Shown: positions 45,526-55,607, counted from the first letter of the stretch. The stretch: 64,000 bases of DNA from Treponema primitia ZAS-2 (GCF_000214375.1 NC_015578.1:1922001-1986000), one strand, 5' to 3'. Numbers and translations: made by a program. The notes: generated from the letters alone by a model not told the origin.

Positions 45526-48500
45526 GTGCAACTGTTAAAACATTGTGCTCTGTTTCTAGCTGATCAACACATTGATTGGCGTCCATATAAATTACTCAGT
45601 CCTTCATCCTCCTCCTCTGATTCAAAATTAATAGAGAGATTTTATAAAAAATTAGACGATTTAAGGCAAAAAGAAAGTATTTATCCTAGTGTTGATAAAG
45701 ACACAAAATATAATATACGTGAAAATGCATTTTATTATAATGATGATTTTAATGGTTTTTTTGAGAAGAATTTTCCCCAGGTATTCCCGGGATTAACATT
45801 GCCTATTACTGATAATGGTATACATGATATTAAAAACAGGGTTTTCTCCCATGAATTCTTAATAGAAAAAATTGACAAGCTGTCAAAAACAGGAATGAGT
45901 ATTCAACTTCGCTCAGACCTTATCATTCAGCTTTCCGGTATTATTGAATTCAAAGAAAATCAAGAACGTTTTTCACTTTTGATAAATAAATTTAATAAAG
46001 TAATAACAAAGGATGACTTGGCGTTCACACCCGTGTTAAGTTCGGAAGAAAATCTTGAAATTCCAGCATTGGTAAAAATCGATTTTATGGATTTTGATTT
46101 GTATCAGTTATTAATTTTAAAATTGGAAAATAAATTTGATAAAAATGAACCAAAAAACAGAGAATTGCAAAGAAGCATAAAATCGGTTGTTAATTTGCAG
46201 CCATATGATAGTAACAATGTAATTGAAAAAATAATTACAGGTACAAATGCCGCATTAAAAAATACTTCTAATGCTGAAAATAAAATTACTTATATTAAGG
46301 AGATGGTGGCGGCACTGTATAGTAATTTTAAAAACATAGAAAACCGACAAGAAAAAGTAAAAATCGCAGTTCCTCTTATTTCAAAGGAGAATACCATATG
46401 CAATTCGGAAAATTTATATTTAAGTGAATCATATCCAAGCGGCCGGCTGACAGAAATCATTTTTAAAGACATATTCCAGGCTAAGGAATATTTGCTGCCA
46501 ATTAATCTCTGGAAAATAAATGATGATGATCATAATTTTATTGAAAGCTTCTTTTTATGGCTAGGTGTTAACAGATATTCAAAAATCGTTACCTTTGATC
46601 TTCAGAATAATTGGCTCGAAAGCGATTATATTGATTTTATTTTTAAAAATGGAACATATCGTCCTGAAAACTTTGACATTAACAGAATAAAAAATTCGAT
46701 AGTATCAAAAATAGACGGATTTGATAAAATACAAAAGCTGGATATTAACAAAATAATATTGCTGTCGTTAAAGGATTCTTCAATCAGAACACTGCTTGAG
46801 ACTAATGATGAGAAAATAGATTGGTATTATAATAAAGGACGGGAACCAATAATAACAAATTTTTCTTATATTCGTTATCAATTTATAAATGCTAATATTT
46901 TTACAAAATACATTTTAGAAGCAGGGAGCGATGATTTAAATAAATTAATAAATCAAGATTTTATGATAGACTATGAATTTTTGAGCAAGTTCGGAATTAA
47001 CAAAACCGAAATAAAATCAATTCTCATAAAGCTAGGAGCAAAAGAATTTTTTAATGAGCTATCCCCTGAGAATATATATAAAATTTTAAAAGAAATACCT
47101 CAAAAAGATGAGGCTAAAAAAGGTAAGGCTACCCAAACAATTTATAGAATGGCGTTGGAAGTTTTGGTTGCCCGGGAGTCAACTTTTCCTATACCGGAGG
47201 ATATACAATATTTTACGCGAAGGGCAAAAGTGGAGGAATATAAATCGAGATCAGATGTTTATTATACAGATAATTCTATTTTACCCAAGAAAATATTAAA
47301 TACCCTGCCTATGTTAAATTTGCCTAAAAGAATTGGAGAAGATAATGTAAAAAAATATTTTGGCGTAAATAATGTCAAGGAATTTAAAATATTTATAGAG
47401 GATGAACAAAGCGTAAAATTTAATCCTTGTGATAGTGATTTAAACAAATGGTTTGATACTATAAAACCTTATATACTTGCATATAGATTGGATCCTCCAA
47501 ATCAAAAAAAAGGCGTTGCGGATAATGATAAAAAAAGAGAAGATGCAAGGATATTAAAATCATGTAAAATCCATGTTGTGACCCAATGTGATTTTCGGTT
47601 TAATAATAATAGAGAAACCCTTGAAGAAAAAGAATTCATAAATATAAAAGATATCTTTTACTTTAAAGAAAGTTCTATTCTTAACATAGATGGATTAAAA
47701 AAGGATTCTGAGTTTTGTGATTCTTTTGCTGAAATGATATGTATAATTTTTAAAATAAATGATTTAAAAAATGATTTTAGGCAAATTTTCAGAAATGATA
47801 TTGAAGATACACGCCATTTGACTTATCAGGATTTAGAAAAAGAAAAGATTGAAGAAGCTTTCCAATTATTAGGAATTTCACGGGTTGAAATTTATTTTTG
47901 GAAAGTTATTTTTGAATTAAAAAACAAAAAACTAATTGAGCCAATTGAAAATATAGAAATCCTTAAACAAAATATAAAATCCATTATTGGAATAACTATT
48001 CCTGATGGATATGGGAATGTAGATTTTGAAAATTTCAATAATAATGAATCTTATGAATTTATCTCTTTATTGTGCAATGAATTACAACTTTCTGTTGAAA
48101 AAGTGTTACCTGATAAAGGTCTTTGCAATTGGCATAGGAAGAAATTTATGGATTCCATAAAAGATAATGAATATAAATTCAGTCAAATTTTATGGCAAAA
48201 CCTTAATATAGCCAAAAAAGATCAATGTTCATTCATAGCTAAACTAAACAAATATAATATCGATTTTATCAATAGTATCGAAAAAGAAATAAATGAGTGT
48301 AAGTTTGATTTAGCGATTGATTATCGAACAATAATAAAAGAGAAGATAAACGATTGTTTTGCAATTGATATAGACGCTCCCTTACAAGTTCACATCAATA
48401 TTAAAAATATGTATGAAAATTTATTAAAAAAATATAGTATTGAGGAAGGTGATATTATAGATAAATCTATTTCGAGCCTGCTGTATTTTGAAGGGAATGG

Positions 48501-49092
48501 TAAAGTTATTGATGATTATTTTTCTAAAAATTTTGTCCATGATGATGGCGAAGGTAATCAAAACAATAAAGACTTAAATTCAATTGGTTCGTTGGTTGAT
48601 GCTACAGTAAGCAAAAATAGGAAATCCATACAGGTTTCTTCAAATAGTGGAAGTGGAAATTGGATTTATTCAGGGCTTAGTGATACAGGAAAAAGAAAAA
48701 AAGGAAAAAGTGCAGAAGTATTGGTTTACAATACATTAGTTAAGAAATATGGAATTAATAATGTAAGATGGGTTTCTGGTAATTCAATAACACCGGATAA
48801 AAATGATAGATTGCATTATGATATAGAGTATAAGAATGAAACTGGTGAATGGAAATGTCTCGAAGTGAAAGCTCTAACTGATAATCAATTTATTATTTCT
48901 GCTGCAGAAAAGGAATATGGAATCAATGAGCCTGATAAATTTGAAATGGCTCTTGTAAAAGAGGATATAATTTTTATGATTAAAAACATATTTAAATTTG
49001 AACCGGGGGAAACATTCGAAAATAATACAAAATTTGTGGCACAGGCTAAAGATTATATTTTTATCTTTGAGTTAAATTCCTTGAACTTGTAA
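45526..49092 (+). CDS. Main part of the HATPase/DUF3883 protein, with nuclease-like C-terminus
   Basis: 1188 residues from GTG 45526, in the same frame as the HATPase piece. The long middle is helical and unrecognised. The C-terminal DUF3883 (NOV) domain shows KGKSAEVLVYNTLVKKYG, then DIEYKNETGEWKCLEVKAL, a PD-(D/E)xK-like D...E-x-K arrangement, so a nuclease is plausible. GTG 45526 has no good ribosome-binding site, so separate translation is doubtful. The complete open frame suggests the upstream TAA is recent or is read through. An IS256 element inserted directly after the stop. Confidence 0.78.
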   Translation: MQLLKHCALFLADQHIDWRPYKLLSPSSSSSDSKLIERFYKKLDDLRQKESIYPSVDKDTKYNIRENAFYYNDDFNGFFEKNFPQVFPGLTLPITDNGIHDIKNRVFSHEFLIEKIDKLSKTGMSIQLRSDLIIQLSGIIEFKENQERFSLLINKFNKVITKDDLAFTPVLSSEENLEIPALVKIDFMDFDLYQLLILKLENKFDKNEPKNRELQRSIKSVVNLQPYDSNNVIEKIITGTNAALKNTSNAENKITYIKEMVAALYSNFKNIENRQEKVKIAVPLISKENTICNSENLYLSESYPSGRLTEIIFKDIFQAKEYLLPINLWKINDDDHNFIESFFLWLGVNRYSKIVTFDLQNNWLESDYIDFIFKNGTYRPENFDINRIKNSIVSKIDGFDKIQKLDINKIILLSLKDSSIRTLLETNDEKIDWYYNKGREPIITNFSYIRYQFINANIFTKYILEAGSDDLNKLINQDFMIDYEFLSKFGINKTEIKSILIKLGAKEFFNELSPENIYKILKEIPQKDEAKKGKATQTIYRMALEVLVARESTFPIPEDIQYFTRRAKVEEYKSRSDVYYTDNSILPKKILNTLPMLNLPKRIGEDNVKKYFGVNNVKEFKIFIEDEQSVKFNPCDSDLNKWFDTIKPYILAYRLDPPNQKKGVADNDKKREDARILKSCKIHVVTQCDFRFNNNRETLEEKEFINIKDIFYFKESSILNIDGLKKDSEFCDSFAEMICIIFKINDLKNDFRQIFRNDIEDTRHLTYQDLEKEKIEEAFQLLGISRVEIYFWKVIFELKNKKLIEPIENIEILKQNIKSIIGITIPDGYGNVDFENFNNNESYEFISLLCNELQLSVEKVLPDKGLCNWHRKKFMDSIKDNEYKFSQILWQNLNIAKKDQCSFIAKLNKYNIDFINSIEKEINECKFDLAIDYRTIIKEKINDCFAIDIDAPLQVHINIKNMYENLLKKYSIEEGDIIDKSISSLLYFEGNGKVIDDYFSKNFVHDDGEGNQNNKDLNSIGSLVDATVSKNRKSIQVSSNSGSGNWIYSGLSDTGKRKKGKSAEVLVYNTLVKKYGINNVRWVSGNSITPDKNDRLHYDIEYKNETGEWKCLEVKALTDNQFIISAAEKEYGINEPDKFEMALVKEDIIFMIKNIFKFEPGETFENNTKFVAQAKDYIFIFELNSLNL

Positions 49093-49097
49093 TTTTT

Positions 49098-50365
49098 TTA
49101 GTGTAAACGGTAATCATAGGGGGACTCTGTCTTCCCCGTAAATGATTGCGAATTGATTGAGGGCAGCGCCCCAATCCCGTATAGGCATTGTCCATTTTCT
49201 GGAAATGTTTTTCAAGCCCATAAAAATTAATTTCACCGCAGCCTCATCGTTTGGGAAAGACTGGCGGTGTTTGATAATTTTTTGAATCGTGTAATTAACC
49301 GATTCAATGGCATTGGTAGTATACACCGCCTTCCTGATTTCAGGTGGGAATTTGAAAAACGGTATGACCTCGTTCCACCGGCTCCGCCAGGACTTTGAAA
49401 TCATCGGGTATTTTTTATCCCACACTTTTGAGAACTCGTCCAGCGCTTCGGCGGCAAGTTCCGCTGAAGGAGCCAGGTAAATAGTTTTGAGGCTGGCTGT
49501 CACCGCCTTCCGGTCTTTGTAGGGGACAAACCGAACTGAGTTTCGGACCATATGGACGATGCAAAGCTGGACCTCGGTTTTGGGGAACACCGCGGCAATG
49601 GCGTCGGGAAAACCGGTCAGCCCATCGACGGCGGCGAAGAGGATGTCCTGTACCCCCCGGTTTTTGAGTTCATTCATAATGCCCATCCAAAACTTGGCCC
49701 CTTCGTTCTGCTCAATCCAGAGCCCTAACAGCTCTTTCTGGCCGTCCAAACGTATCGCCAAGGCCAAATAAACGGATTTCTTGACTACCGCAGCCCCATC
49801 GCGGATATTGACCCGCAGCGCATCCAGGAAAACTACCGGGTAAAAGGGCTCAAGAGCCCGCCCCCGCCATTCGGCTGCCAGTTCCTTAACCTCATCGGTT
49901 ACCCGGCTGATAAGCTCAGGCGAGACGTCAACCGCGTAGATATCCTTGAGGTGATCTTGAATCTGGCGGGTAGTAAGCCCAAGGGCGTACATCGAAAGGA
50001 TTTTGTCATCGAACCCCCGAAACTCCCGCTGGTGTTTGGGAACAATTTGAGGCTCGAATGTCCCCTCCCGATCACGTGGGACTTCGACCGGCATCGGCCC
50101 GTGGTCGGTCCTCAGCTCTTTGCTGTTTTTGCCATTCCGGCGGTTCGAGATTTGTTTTTCACCCGGGTCGCTTTTCTCATACCCAAGATGCTCGGTCAGC
50201 TCAGCCTCCATCGTCCGCTCCACCAGCGCTTTGGTCAGCTGCTTCATGATCCCTTCGGGCCCGTAAAAGTCATCGGGCCCATGGTAGTCCTTCAAAATCT
50301 CGTCCAGGACTTCTTTTGAAAAGGCCATACTTGCTCCTTCTAGGTAGTATAGCCGTTTACACTAA
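49098..50365 (-). mobile_element. IS256-family insertion sequence
   Basis: Terminal inverted repeats TTAGTGTAAACGG (49098-49110) and its complement (50353-50365) match over 13 bp and enclose one transposase gene. Flanks are AT-rich and no unambiguous target duplication can be read. Total about 1.27 kb, intact. Confidence 0.9.
49114..50328 (-). CDS. IS256-family transposase
   Basis: 404 residues, full length for the mutator-type family. Catalytic residues are visible: Asp in VVFLDALRVNI, Asp in FAAVDGLTGFP, and Glu in TTNAIESVNYTIQK. The conserved ELTEHLGYEK start and the CIVHMVRNSVRFV segment are present. GC content resembles the host more than the AT-rich neighbours. It appears functional. 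Confidence 0.95.
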   Translation of the reverse strand: MAFSKEVLDEILKDYHGPDDFYGPEGIMKQLTKALVERTMEAELTEHLGYEKSDPGEKQISNRRNGKNSKELRTDHGPMPVEVPRDREGTFEPQIVPKHQREFRGFDDKILSMYALGLTTRQIQDHLKDIYAVDVSPELISRVTDEVKELAAEWRGRALEPFYPVVFLDALRVNIRDGAAVVKKSVYLALAIRLDGQKELLGLWIEQNEGAKFWMGIMNELKNRGVQDILFAAVDGLTGFPDAIAAVFPKTEVQLCIVHMVRNSVRFVPYKDRKAVTASLKTIYLAPSAELAAEALDEFSKVWDKKYPMISKSWRSRWNEVIPFFKFPPEIRKAVYTTNAIESVNYTIQKIIKHRQSFPNDEAAVKLIFMGLKNISRKWTMPIRDWGAALNQFAIIYGEDRVPL

Positions 50366-51908
50366 TTTTGTTACAGGCTCAATTCCTTAGTCAACGGCTA
50401 ATATTTATATCCAGAATGTGCTATAAATAATGTACTGCCCAATCCAAACTTGTTGTTTTTAAAGGAGCATATAAGTTAGTCCTTACATATGATCCACAAG
50501 AATCCTCAGCCATAAGGGTTGTACTACCCCCTATCGAGGGATTAAATCGCCCGTAACCGAAAACTGCCCAAAAATCGCTCCGCCCGATTGCTGCCGAAAG
50601 ACCGAAGAGATAAAAGCTTACGGCGTAAAGAATTCAGGCCCATCCAAGCCACCGTATATCGCCGCCATCCCCTGCATCCTCCGGCCCTGTCGGCGCTCCG
50701 CACCGCCAGCACCAACAGAGGCCTCCCCTGCCACCATTTCTCGCTACCCTCGGCCCTTGCCCCATCTACCGGCGGGAATAGCACCGGCCTTCACCGCATA
50801 CCGTTACCGAATAAAGAAGCGACAACTGTCGCCATCAGCCCCTCAAGCAGCCACCTTTATTCTCTGATACTCCAAAACCGGGCACATCATTCCCAGGGTG
50901 GACCCTCCCCGGCACGGCCCTTCCGGTCGCTCCGCTCCCTTCAGAACCGTACCAGTCCGGTCCACCCCTAAAGCTTTTCTTCATACACCGGAACTTCCGG
51001 CGTACAGCGCCTACAGTCCCGGCGTTGCCCTCCCTTTTTCCGCCTGGTCCTTCGCATACCGCAACCTGGACCCGCTATTCGCCGCCTGCAACCCGGCGTA
51101 TACCGAATTCGTAGGACAAAGCGCCATAAGCCGTTCCGGTCGCTCCGTAAACTCCGCTCCCTCCACGGCCCATGGCGCTTTACCCATTAACCAAGGGGGA
51201 TAAAGGCGGGGACACCATCATTCAAACCGGAAGCCGTTTTCCCAACAGTAAAGCTGCCAACCCAGGCGGCCCCGCCTTCCCCCTTGACCCCCATAACCAC
51301 CCGGCCCACCCAATATGCGCCAACACCCGCCGCCTGCCTATGGCAAGCGGCGCCTTAGCTGTAAAATTAACCGGGTCCGAAGATTGCCCATGAAAACCAC
51401 ACCCCCCATTTTGAAGCCTTTGCCCGTAGCCTCCAAAGCCGGGGCATAATTCCCAGCGGCCCTCCATTGCCCTATACCGTCCAGCCCTCATGGGGACTAA
51501 ACCGCATGGGGCAATTCCGCGCCGCCTAAAGCCTGCCTCAGCCGGTGGGATCCTCCGGCGCTGCGCTTCTCCGGACACCACCGGCCCCCATCTTTTCCGC
51601 CTGGTCTCCCGCATACCGCCACCTTCACCCTATGCCGCCGCCTGGTCCTTCGCATACCGGGGCCGTCATCCCCAAATCGCCGCACATCGGCCTCTATCCC
51701 CACAAGCCATTATCCCCAGCACTCCGGGGGCGTCCTGCCCCCTCCGCGCCGCATGGCGGCTAATCCTCACGCCGCCATGCGTACCGTTATCCACACAAGC
51801 AGTTATTCTAACGCCCTACCGGGTGCCGATGCTTCGCCCGTGTAAACCCTATTCCCATCGGCTTTTCATAGCACCGTGGGGAGAAATGCGTACAGTGCCC
51901 ACCCTGGG

Positions 51909-51984
51909 GCCGCGCAACCTTCAAAATTATCGTACTCCGGTGGTGGTGTATGGACGACCTCCATTGTCCCTCCCCCTCGCCGCC
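51909..51984 (+). repeat. Dispersed 76-bp repeat, copy 2
   Basis: 64/76 match to 44165-44240. A shorter inverted relative (GTGGTGGTGTATGGACGA on the minus strand) lies near 52255-52275, so the family occurs in both orientations. Confidence 0.65.
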
Positions 51985-52014
51985 GGGCTTCCCCCACTAA
52001 AAGAGAAAAAGGAG

Positions 52015-52137
52015 GGGTTTTTTCCACTGTCCCAGCGCCCATTTTATCTTCAAACTAACTTTCCCTGGCTATCGCCACTTCTACTATCACTTTTAGCATT
52101 GTATCCCTGGGGGGCGCTGGGACAGTGGAAAAAACCC
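52015..52137. repeat. Mini-element with perfect 26-bp inverted ends
   Basis: 52015-52040 and 52112-52137 are exact reverse complements (start GGGTTTTTTCC, end CAGCGCCC). They enclose 71 bp of AT-richer sequence without a gene. It could be a MITE-like insertion or the stem of a large hairpin. Confidence 0.6.
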
Positions 52138-52192
52138 TTGCATCCACGGCTCATAGGGGGAGGATCAGCACCCGGCGTGGCCGGGAGCTGAT

Positions 52193-52236
52193 AGGAAAAA
52201 AACCACACTGGCGTCCATGCCAGTGTGGTTTTTCCT
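52193..52236 (+). terminator. Strong hairpin with T-run
   Basis: AGGAAAAA..CCACACTGGC pairs with GCCAGTGTGGTTTTTCCT around the 6-nt loop GTCCAT; the left arm has two extra A. The form is that of an intrinsic terminator usable on either strand, though no gene runs into it. Confidence 0.5.
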
Positions 52237-52380
52237 CCCAGGCGGCGTCCTGCCGCCTCGTCCATACACCACCACAACGGGGAGTGGTAAGCCCACCCGG
52301 ATTTTCGTCTTCCCATGAAGCTCAGCGAACTTTGCCCACGGCTGACGCAAGTGTAAAACCCCCATCACTGTTATAAAGCC

Positions 52381-52830
52381 TTCGCTTACCGTTACCATCA
52401 CTGCCAAGAACCGCCACCCCTTCGGGCAGGCGGCATAAACCCACAGCAGAAACCATCATCCCCCAAGAGGCTCCGCCTACTTCCTCCGTAAACCAGCCAC
52501 CCTACGGGAGGCTGGCCGCTTCTCCATATTCGCTTACCGCTACCATCACTGGCAAAGACCGCCATCCCTTCGGGCAGGCGGCATACGACCACGGTGCAAA
52601 CCATCGCCCCCCAAGAGGCTCTGCCCACTTCCCCCGTAAACCAGCCACCCTGCGGGAGGCTGGCCTGGTCCTCATCTTCGCATACCGTTACTATCAGTGC
52701 CAAAAACCGCCACCCCTTCGGGCAGGCGGCATGAACCCACAGCGGTAACCCCATCCCCCCAAGAGGCTCCGCCTACTTCCTCCGTAGAACCCGCCCACCC
52801 CTACGGGGAGGGCGGGCCGATACTCCGAAC
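52381..52830 (+). repeat. Three tandem 148-bp units, each with two palindromes
   Basis: Units start at 52381, 52529 and 52677: the period is exactly 148 bp both times. Each starts TTCGC.TACCG, has the palindrome CCGCC-A-CCC/GGG..GGCGG, then AAGAGGCTC.GCC, then a second palindrome CAGCC-A-CCC/GGG-A-GGCTG (in the third unit changed on both arms to a GC-richer stem). The paired changes in both arms suggest the fold is kept. No open frame is conserved. Confidence 0.7.
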
Positions 52831-53442
52831 ACCGCCCCCCTTGCGGGGGACGCCGCAATACATAACCAATGACAGAAACCCCTCAAACCAAGCCAATTTT
52901 TCAGTCATTCATGACACCCCGCCCCGGCATTTTTTTGAACCAAGCGAGGAGCGCATGTGCGCCCCCAATGATGTATGGTCAGTGCAGGATAAAGCGAAAT
53001 TTGGAAAAGTCCCTATAGGGCTTTTCTTTCTTATATACTTTCTCTTTTTTATGTCTTTATGCTACACAAAAAGAAGAATACTACATTGTAAAGAATATAA
53101 AGGATATTATGTCCTTAGTTCAAATAAATTTTTGTTTGGTATTTTTTTTTACGAAGGGGGCGTGCGCGTCCCCTAAAATTGCTCATTTTTGTTAGTTTTG
53201 TTATTTTTTAATGCAGCCCTGACTTAAAGTATCGAAAATCGTATCATTTAAGACCATCACAGACCGGTAAAAATAAACACAGACTACAAGAAAAAAAGAA
53301 CTCATGTTTTCTTGATGGCCAAAACAGAAAGGGGCGCGGGGAAACCGGAGACAGTAAATATGATATTAGGAGGTATAGGCTCAATAAATGTCTTTATTTC
53401 GATAACTTATCAAGTCTAACCAAAACCTTTAAATCGTAAATA

Positions 53443-54879
53443 CTATTCCTTGACCGTAATATTAACCCAATGACGCGCTTCGCTGGTTCGTTTCTGAACA
53501 ATTCCCAGCTCCTTTAAACGCATCCCAAAGAACTTTTCAGAACAAGCATGTTCATTGTTTTCTTCGCACCAGCCATGGTAGCATATGAAAAGCTCCCGTG
53601 ATCGTATGCTCACACCCGGCTTCTGCTCACAGCGATCCTTTATAAAGCTGCCGATAATGTCCATTTCCTCCCGGTATTCATCGGTAGCGCTTTTTACTTC
53701 CGCAGGTATGGCCAATCCTTCTGTTTTCCACCGCATGGCCCCTTTAATAAGCCAGTTTAATATACCCGATGATTCAGCAATAAGTTTATCCCCTAAATGA
53801 AGATCCCTTTTGGCTTCGTCAATCGTGGTATTAAAGGGGATAGTTCTGATCCGCCGCCAAATCCCATGATCGGTCCCGGTAATCGTGGGCTTATGGTTTG
53901 TGGCCATGAATATCTTGAAAGTCGGAAAGAAATCAAAATATTCCCCGTACAGGAACCGGGCAGTCATCCGGTCATTGCCGGTGATCTGTTTAATCAAGGA
54001 TTCCGACAGCCTCCGTCCCTGTTCTGCTTCCGTGGTAGCGACAAAATGCATACCCCGCAGCCGGGCAATATCATTGCTGATTCCATCCCCCTGCCGCCGC
54101 ATAAAGGTTTCAGTCGGGGTAGAAGTCGCATAATCCCCCAGGACATGCATGACCACATTGATACAGGTACTTTTGCCGTTTGCCCCGTTCCCGATAAGGA
54201 TAAACATGACCTGCTCGCTGGTGTCGCCCGTTATACCCCAGCCAAGGGCAGTTTGCCAAAACCTAACCAGCCCGCCTTTAAACTCCATTATTTCCCGGAT
54301 AAACAGCTCCCAGAGGGGGCATTCTGCTTCAGGCTCATACGAGACGTTTGACATCTTGGTGATAAAGTCTTCCTGCCGGTGTTCCCGGAATTCTCCGGTG
54401 GTCAGATTTATCGTCCCATTTTTGACATTGAGCAGAAAAGGATCCCTATCCAAATCATCAACTTCAATGTTCAGAGCTGGAATAAGGCTTGCCGCTTTGA
54501 TAAAGGCATCCCGCCGCCGCATTGATTCACTCTGTATAGCCGCTTTTTCAATAGCGTCTTTTTCGTGATAATCCGCCGTGGTAAGTATTTCATCATAGAT
54601 GGAGCGGATCATTTCCAAACCTTTTTGATGAATCAATGAGCCCTTGTCTATCTTCCAGTAGGAACCATTCCAGACCAGCCATTTTTTCCATTCCGGTACA
54701 TAGCGGATATCTGTTCCATACTTTTTCATAAGCCGTTCCGCATTGGATGTGTCGGTAAACTGAAACAGCCCCTGTTTCAGCATGTGGACCCGAATCAGAT
54801 CGTTGTCCTTCTCCTGGATATTTTTTTGTTCACGGAAACCTGCGGCTGTTTGCCGCCCATAATTTGAATCGTAACCCAT
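53443..54879 (-). CDS. D5/P4-type phage or plasmid primase-helicase
   Basis: 478 residues. The D5_N region (PLLINVKNGTINL-like: FLLNVKNGTINLTTGEFREH) is followed by an SF3 helicase: Walker A IGNGANGKSTCINV, Walker B-like FVATTEAEQGRRLSE, motif C FKIFMATNHKPTI and the HGIWRRIRTIPF arginine finger. A C-terminal winged helix follows. The TOPRIM-type primase half of full P4 alpha is absent. ATG 54879 overlaps the preceding stop by one base (TAATG), so it is coupled to that gene; 54930 would be an upstream alternative. It probably drives replication of the excised island. Confidence 0.9.
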   Translation of the reverse strand: MGYDSNYGRQTAAGFREQKNIQEKDNDLIRVHMLKQGLFQFTDTSNAERLMKKYGTDIRYVPEWKKWLVWNGSYWKIDKGSLIHQKGLEMIRSIYDEILTTADYHEKDAIEKAAIQSESMRRRDAFIKAASLIPALNIEVDDLDRDPFLLNVKNGTINLTTGEFREHRQEDFITKMSNVSYEPEAECPLWELFIREIMEFKGGLVRFWQTALGWGITGDTSEQVMFILIGNGANGKSTCINVVMHVLGDYATSTPTETFMRRQGDGISNDIARLRGMHFVATTEAEQGRRLSESLIKQITGNDRMTARFLYGEYFDFFPTFKIFMATNHKPTITGTDHGIWRRIRTIPFNTTIDEAKRDLHLGDKLIAESSGILNWLIKGAMRWKTEGLAIPAEVKSATDEYREEMDIIGSFIKDRCEQKPGVSIRSRELFICYHGWCEENNEHACSEKFFGMRLKELGIVQKRTSEARHWVNITVKE

Positions 54880-55214
54880 TAAAACCCTTCCTTCGCTAAT
54901 ACAGCGCTGTACACTTTGAAAAAATAACACACCTGGTCAAAGACGATTTCCTTTACCGCAGGCGGCATATCCGCCTGGACCCGTTTTTTTGTTTCGTACA
55001 GGAGACACAAGCTGCCGGGCTTTTTCTTCCACTCCTCATTGATGAAATAAACTAATCCCCGGTACACATCGTCCGGTGGGTCGATACGCTTTGTCTTGAA
55101 TAAAGTCAAAGCGGTATGAGCCATAAGCGTTTCATCAGTGAGGAATTCATCCAAAAGCCGCCGTTCCTTCCGGGTCTTGAACAGATGCCGTTCCCTGTCG
55201 TTCTTAAACCTCAT
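54879..55214 (-). CDS. Small island protein of unknown function
   Basis: 111 residues, charged and helical (MRFKNDRERHLFKTRKERRLLDEFLTDETL), with no motif I can name. ATG 55214 is chosen because GGAGGG stands just upstream. It overlaps the following primase start by one base and the preceding small gene by 11 bases, so it belongs to the replication operon. Confidence 0.7.
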   Translation of the reverse strand: MRFKNDRERHLFKTRKERRLLDEFLTDETLMAHTALTLFKTKRIDPPDDVYRGLVYFINEEWKKKPGSLCLLYETKKRVQADMPPAVKEIVFDQVCYFFKVYSAVLAKEGF

Positions 55215-55425
55215 GGAACCCTCCGCTTTGGCCCCCTTCATACAGGCGGCTTACTTCCCGTGTGGTAAGAAGCCGTTGCAGATGGCAGTCCCGAAAGGTC
55301 AGCTCAAAACAGATTTTGCCGTGAGGCGGAACCGTTTTAAGTTCCCTGATGATATCCAATCTGATTTGATCAAACAGGGTTTCGGCGTTGAGGAGTACTC
55401 CCGTCAGTCCTTTGGGTTGCCGCAT
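55204..55425 (-). CDS. Small island protein of unknown function
   Basis: 73 residues, no recognised domain; contains CFELTFRDCHLQRLLTTREVSRLYEGG. The start overlaps the end of the HTH gene by 22 nt and its end overlaps the next gene, the packing typical of phage-type early operons. It could regulate or assist the primase. Confidence 0.6.
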   Translation of the reverse strand: MRQPKGLTGVLLNAETLFDQIRLDIIRELKTVPPHGKICFELTFRDCHLQRLLTTREVSRLYEGGQSGGFHEV

Positions 55426-55607
55426 TGCACCGCCTCCTGTACTGAAGGAACCAGGCTTTGCTCAAGGAACTGATCAATATCAGCCTGGGTAAAGAGAACA
55501 CGGGCGCCAACCTTCCGAAAGGAAATACTTTTCCGCCGCCTGAGCCGATCAAGGGTGACAGTTGCGATACCGAGCAGTTTCGCCGCCTCTTGTTTTGTAA
55601 AGACCAT
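55404..55607 (-). CDS. Excisionase-like helix-turn-helix protein
   Basis: 67 residues: FTKQEAAKLLGIATVTLDRLRRRKSISFRKVGARVLFTQADIDQFLEQ is a MerR/excisionase-type winged helix. GGAGGT stands 4 nt before ATG 55607. The position between integrase and primase suits a recombination directionality factor or early regulator. Confidence 0.85.
   Translation of the reverse strand: MVFTKQEAAKLLGIATVTLDRLRRRKSISFRKVGARVLFTQADIDQFLEQSLVPSVQEAVQCGNPKD

Larger units (their letters stand above)
50398..53440. other. GC-rich, gene-poor, hairpin-dense block
   Basis: About 3 kb without a supportable gene: open frames exist on several strands but all are Pro/Arg/Ser-rich and without domain or ribosome-binding signals. 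Recurrent words include CTGGTCCTTCGCATACCG (near 51045, 51640 and, altered, 51602) and CCTTCCGGTCGCTCCGCTCC. It holds the repeats listed separately. Flanks (50398-50530 and 52960-53440) are AT-rich and appear empty. Confidence 0.55.

Noticed and set aside
49090-50373. Target-site duplication of the IS256 copy
   Set aside because: Both flanks are T/A-rich and several alignments are possible; no exact 8-9 bp duplication can be chosen.
50588-52754. Several long open frames on both strands of the GC-rich block
   Set aside because: All are Pro/Arg/Ser-rich, overlap each other, lack ribosome-binding sites and cross repeats; high GC alone explains the lack of stops.
52381-52830. CRISPR array or integron attC array
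   Set aside because: The repeat unit is the whole 148 bp with no short repeat and unique spacers; no Cas or integron integrase gene and no GTTRRRY sites are present.
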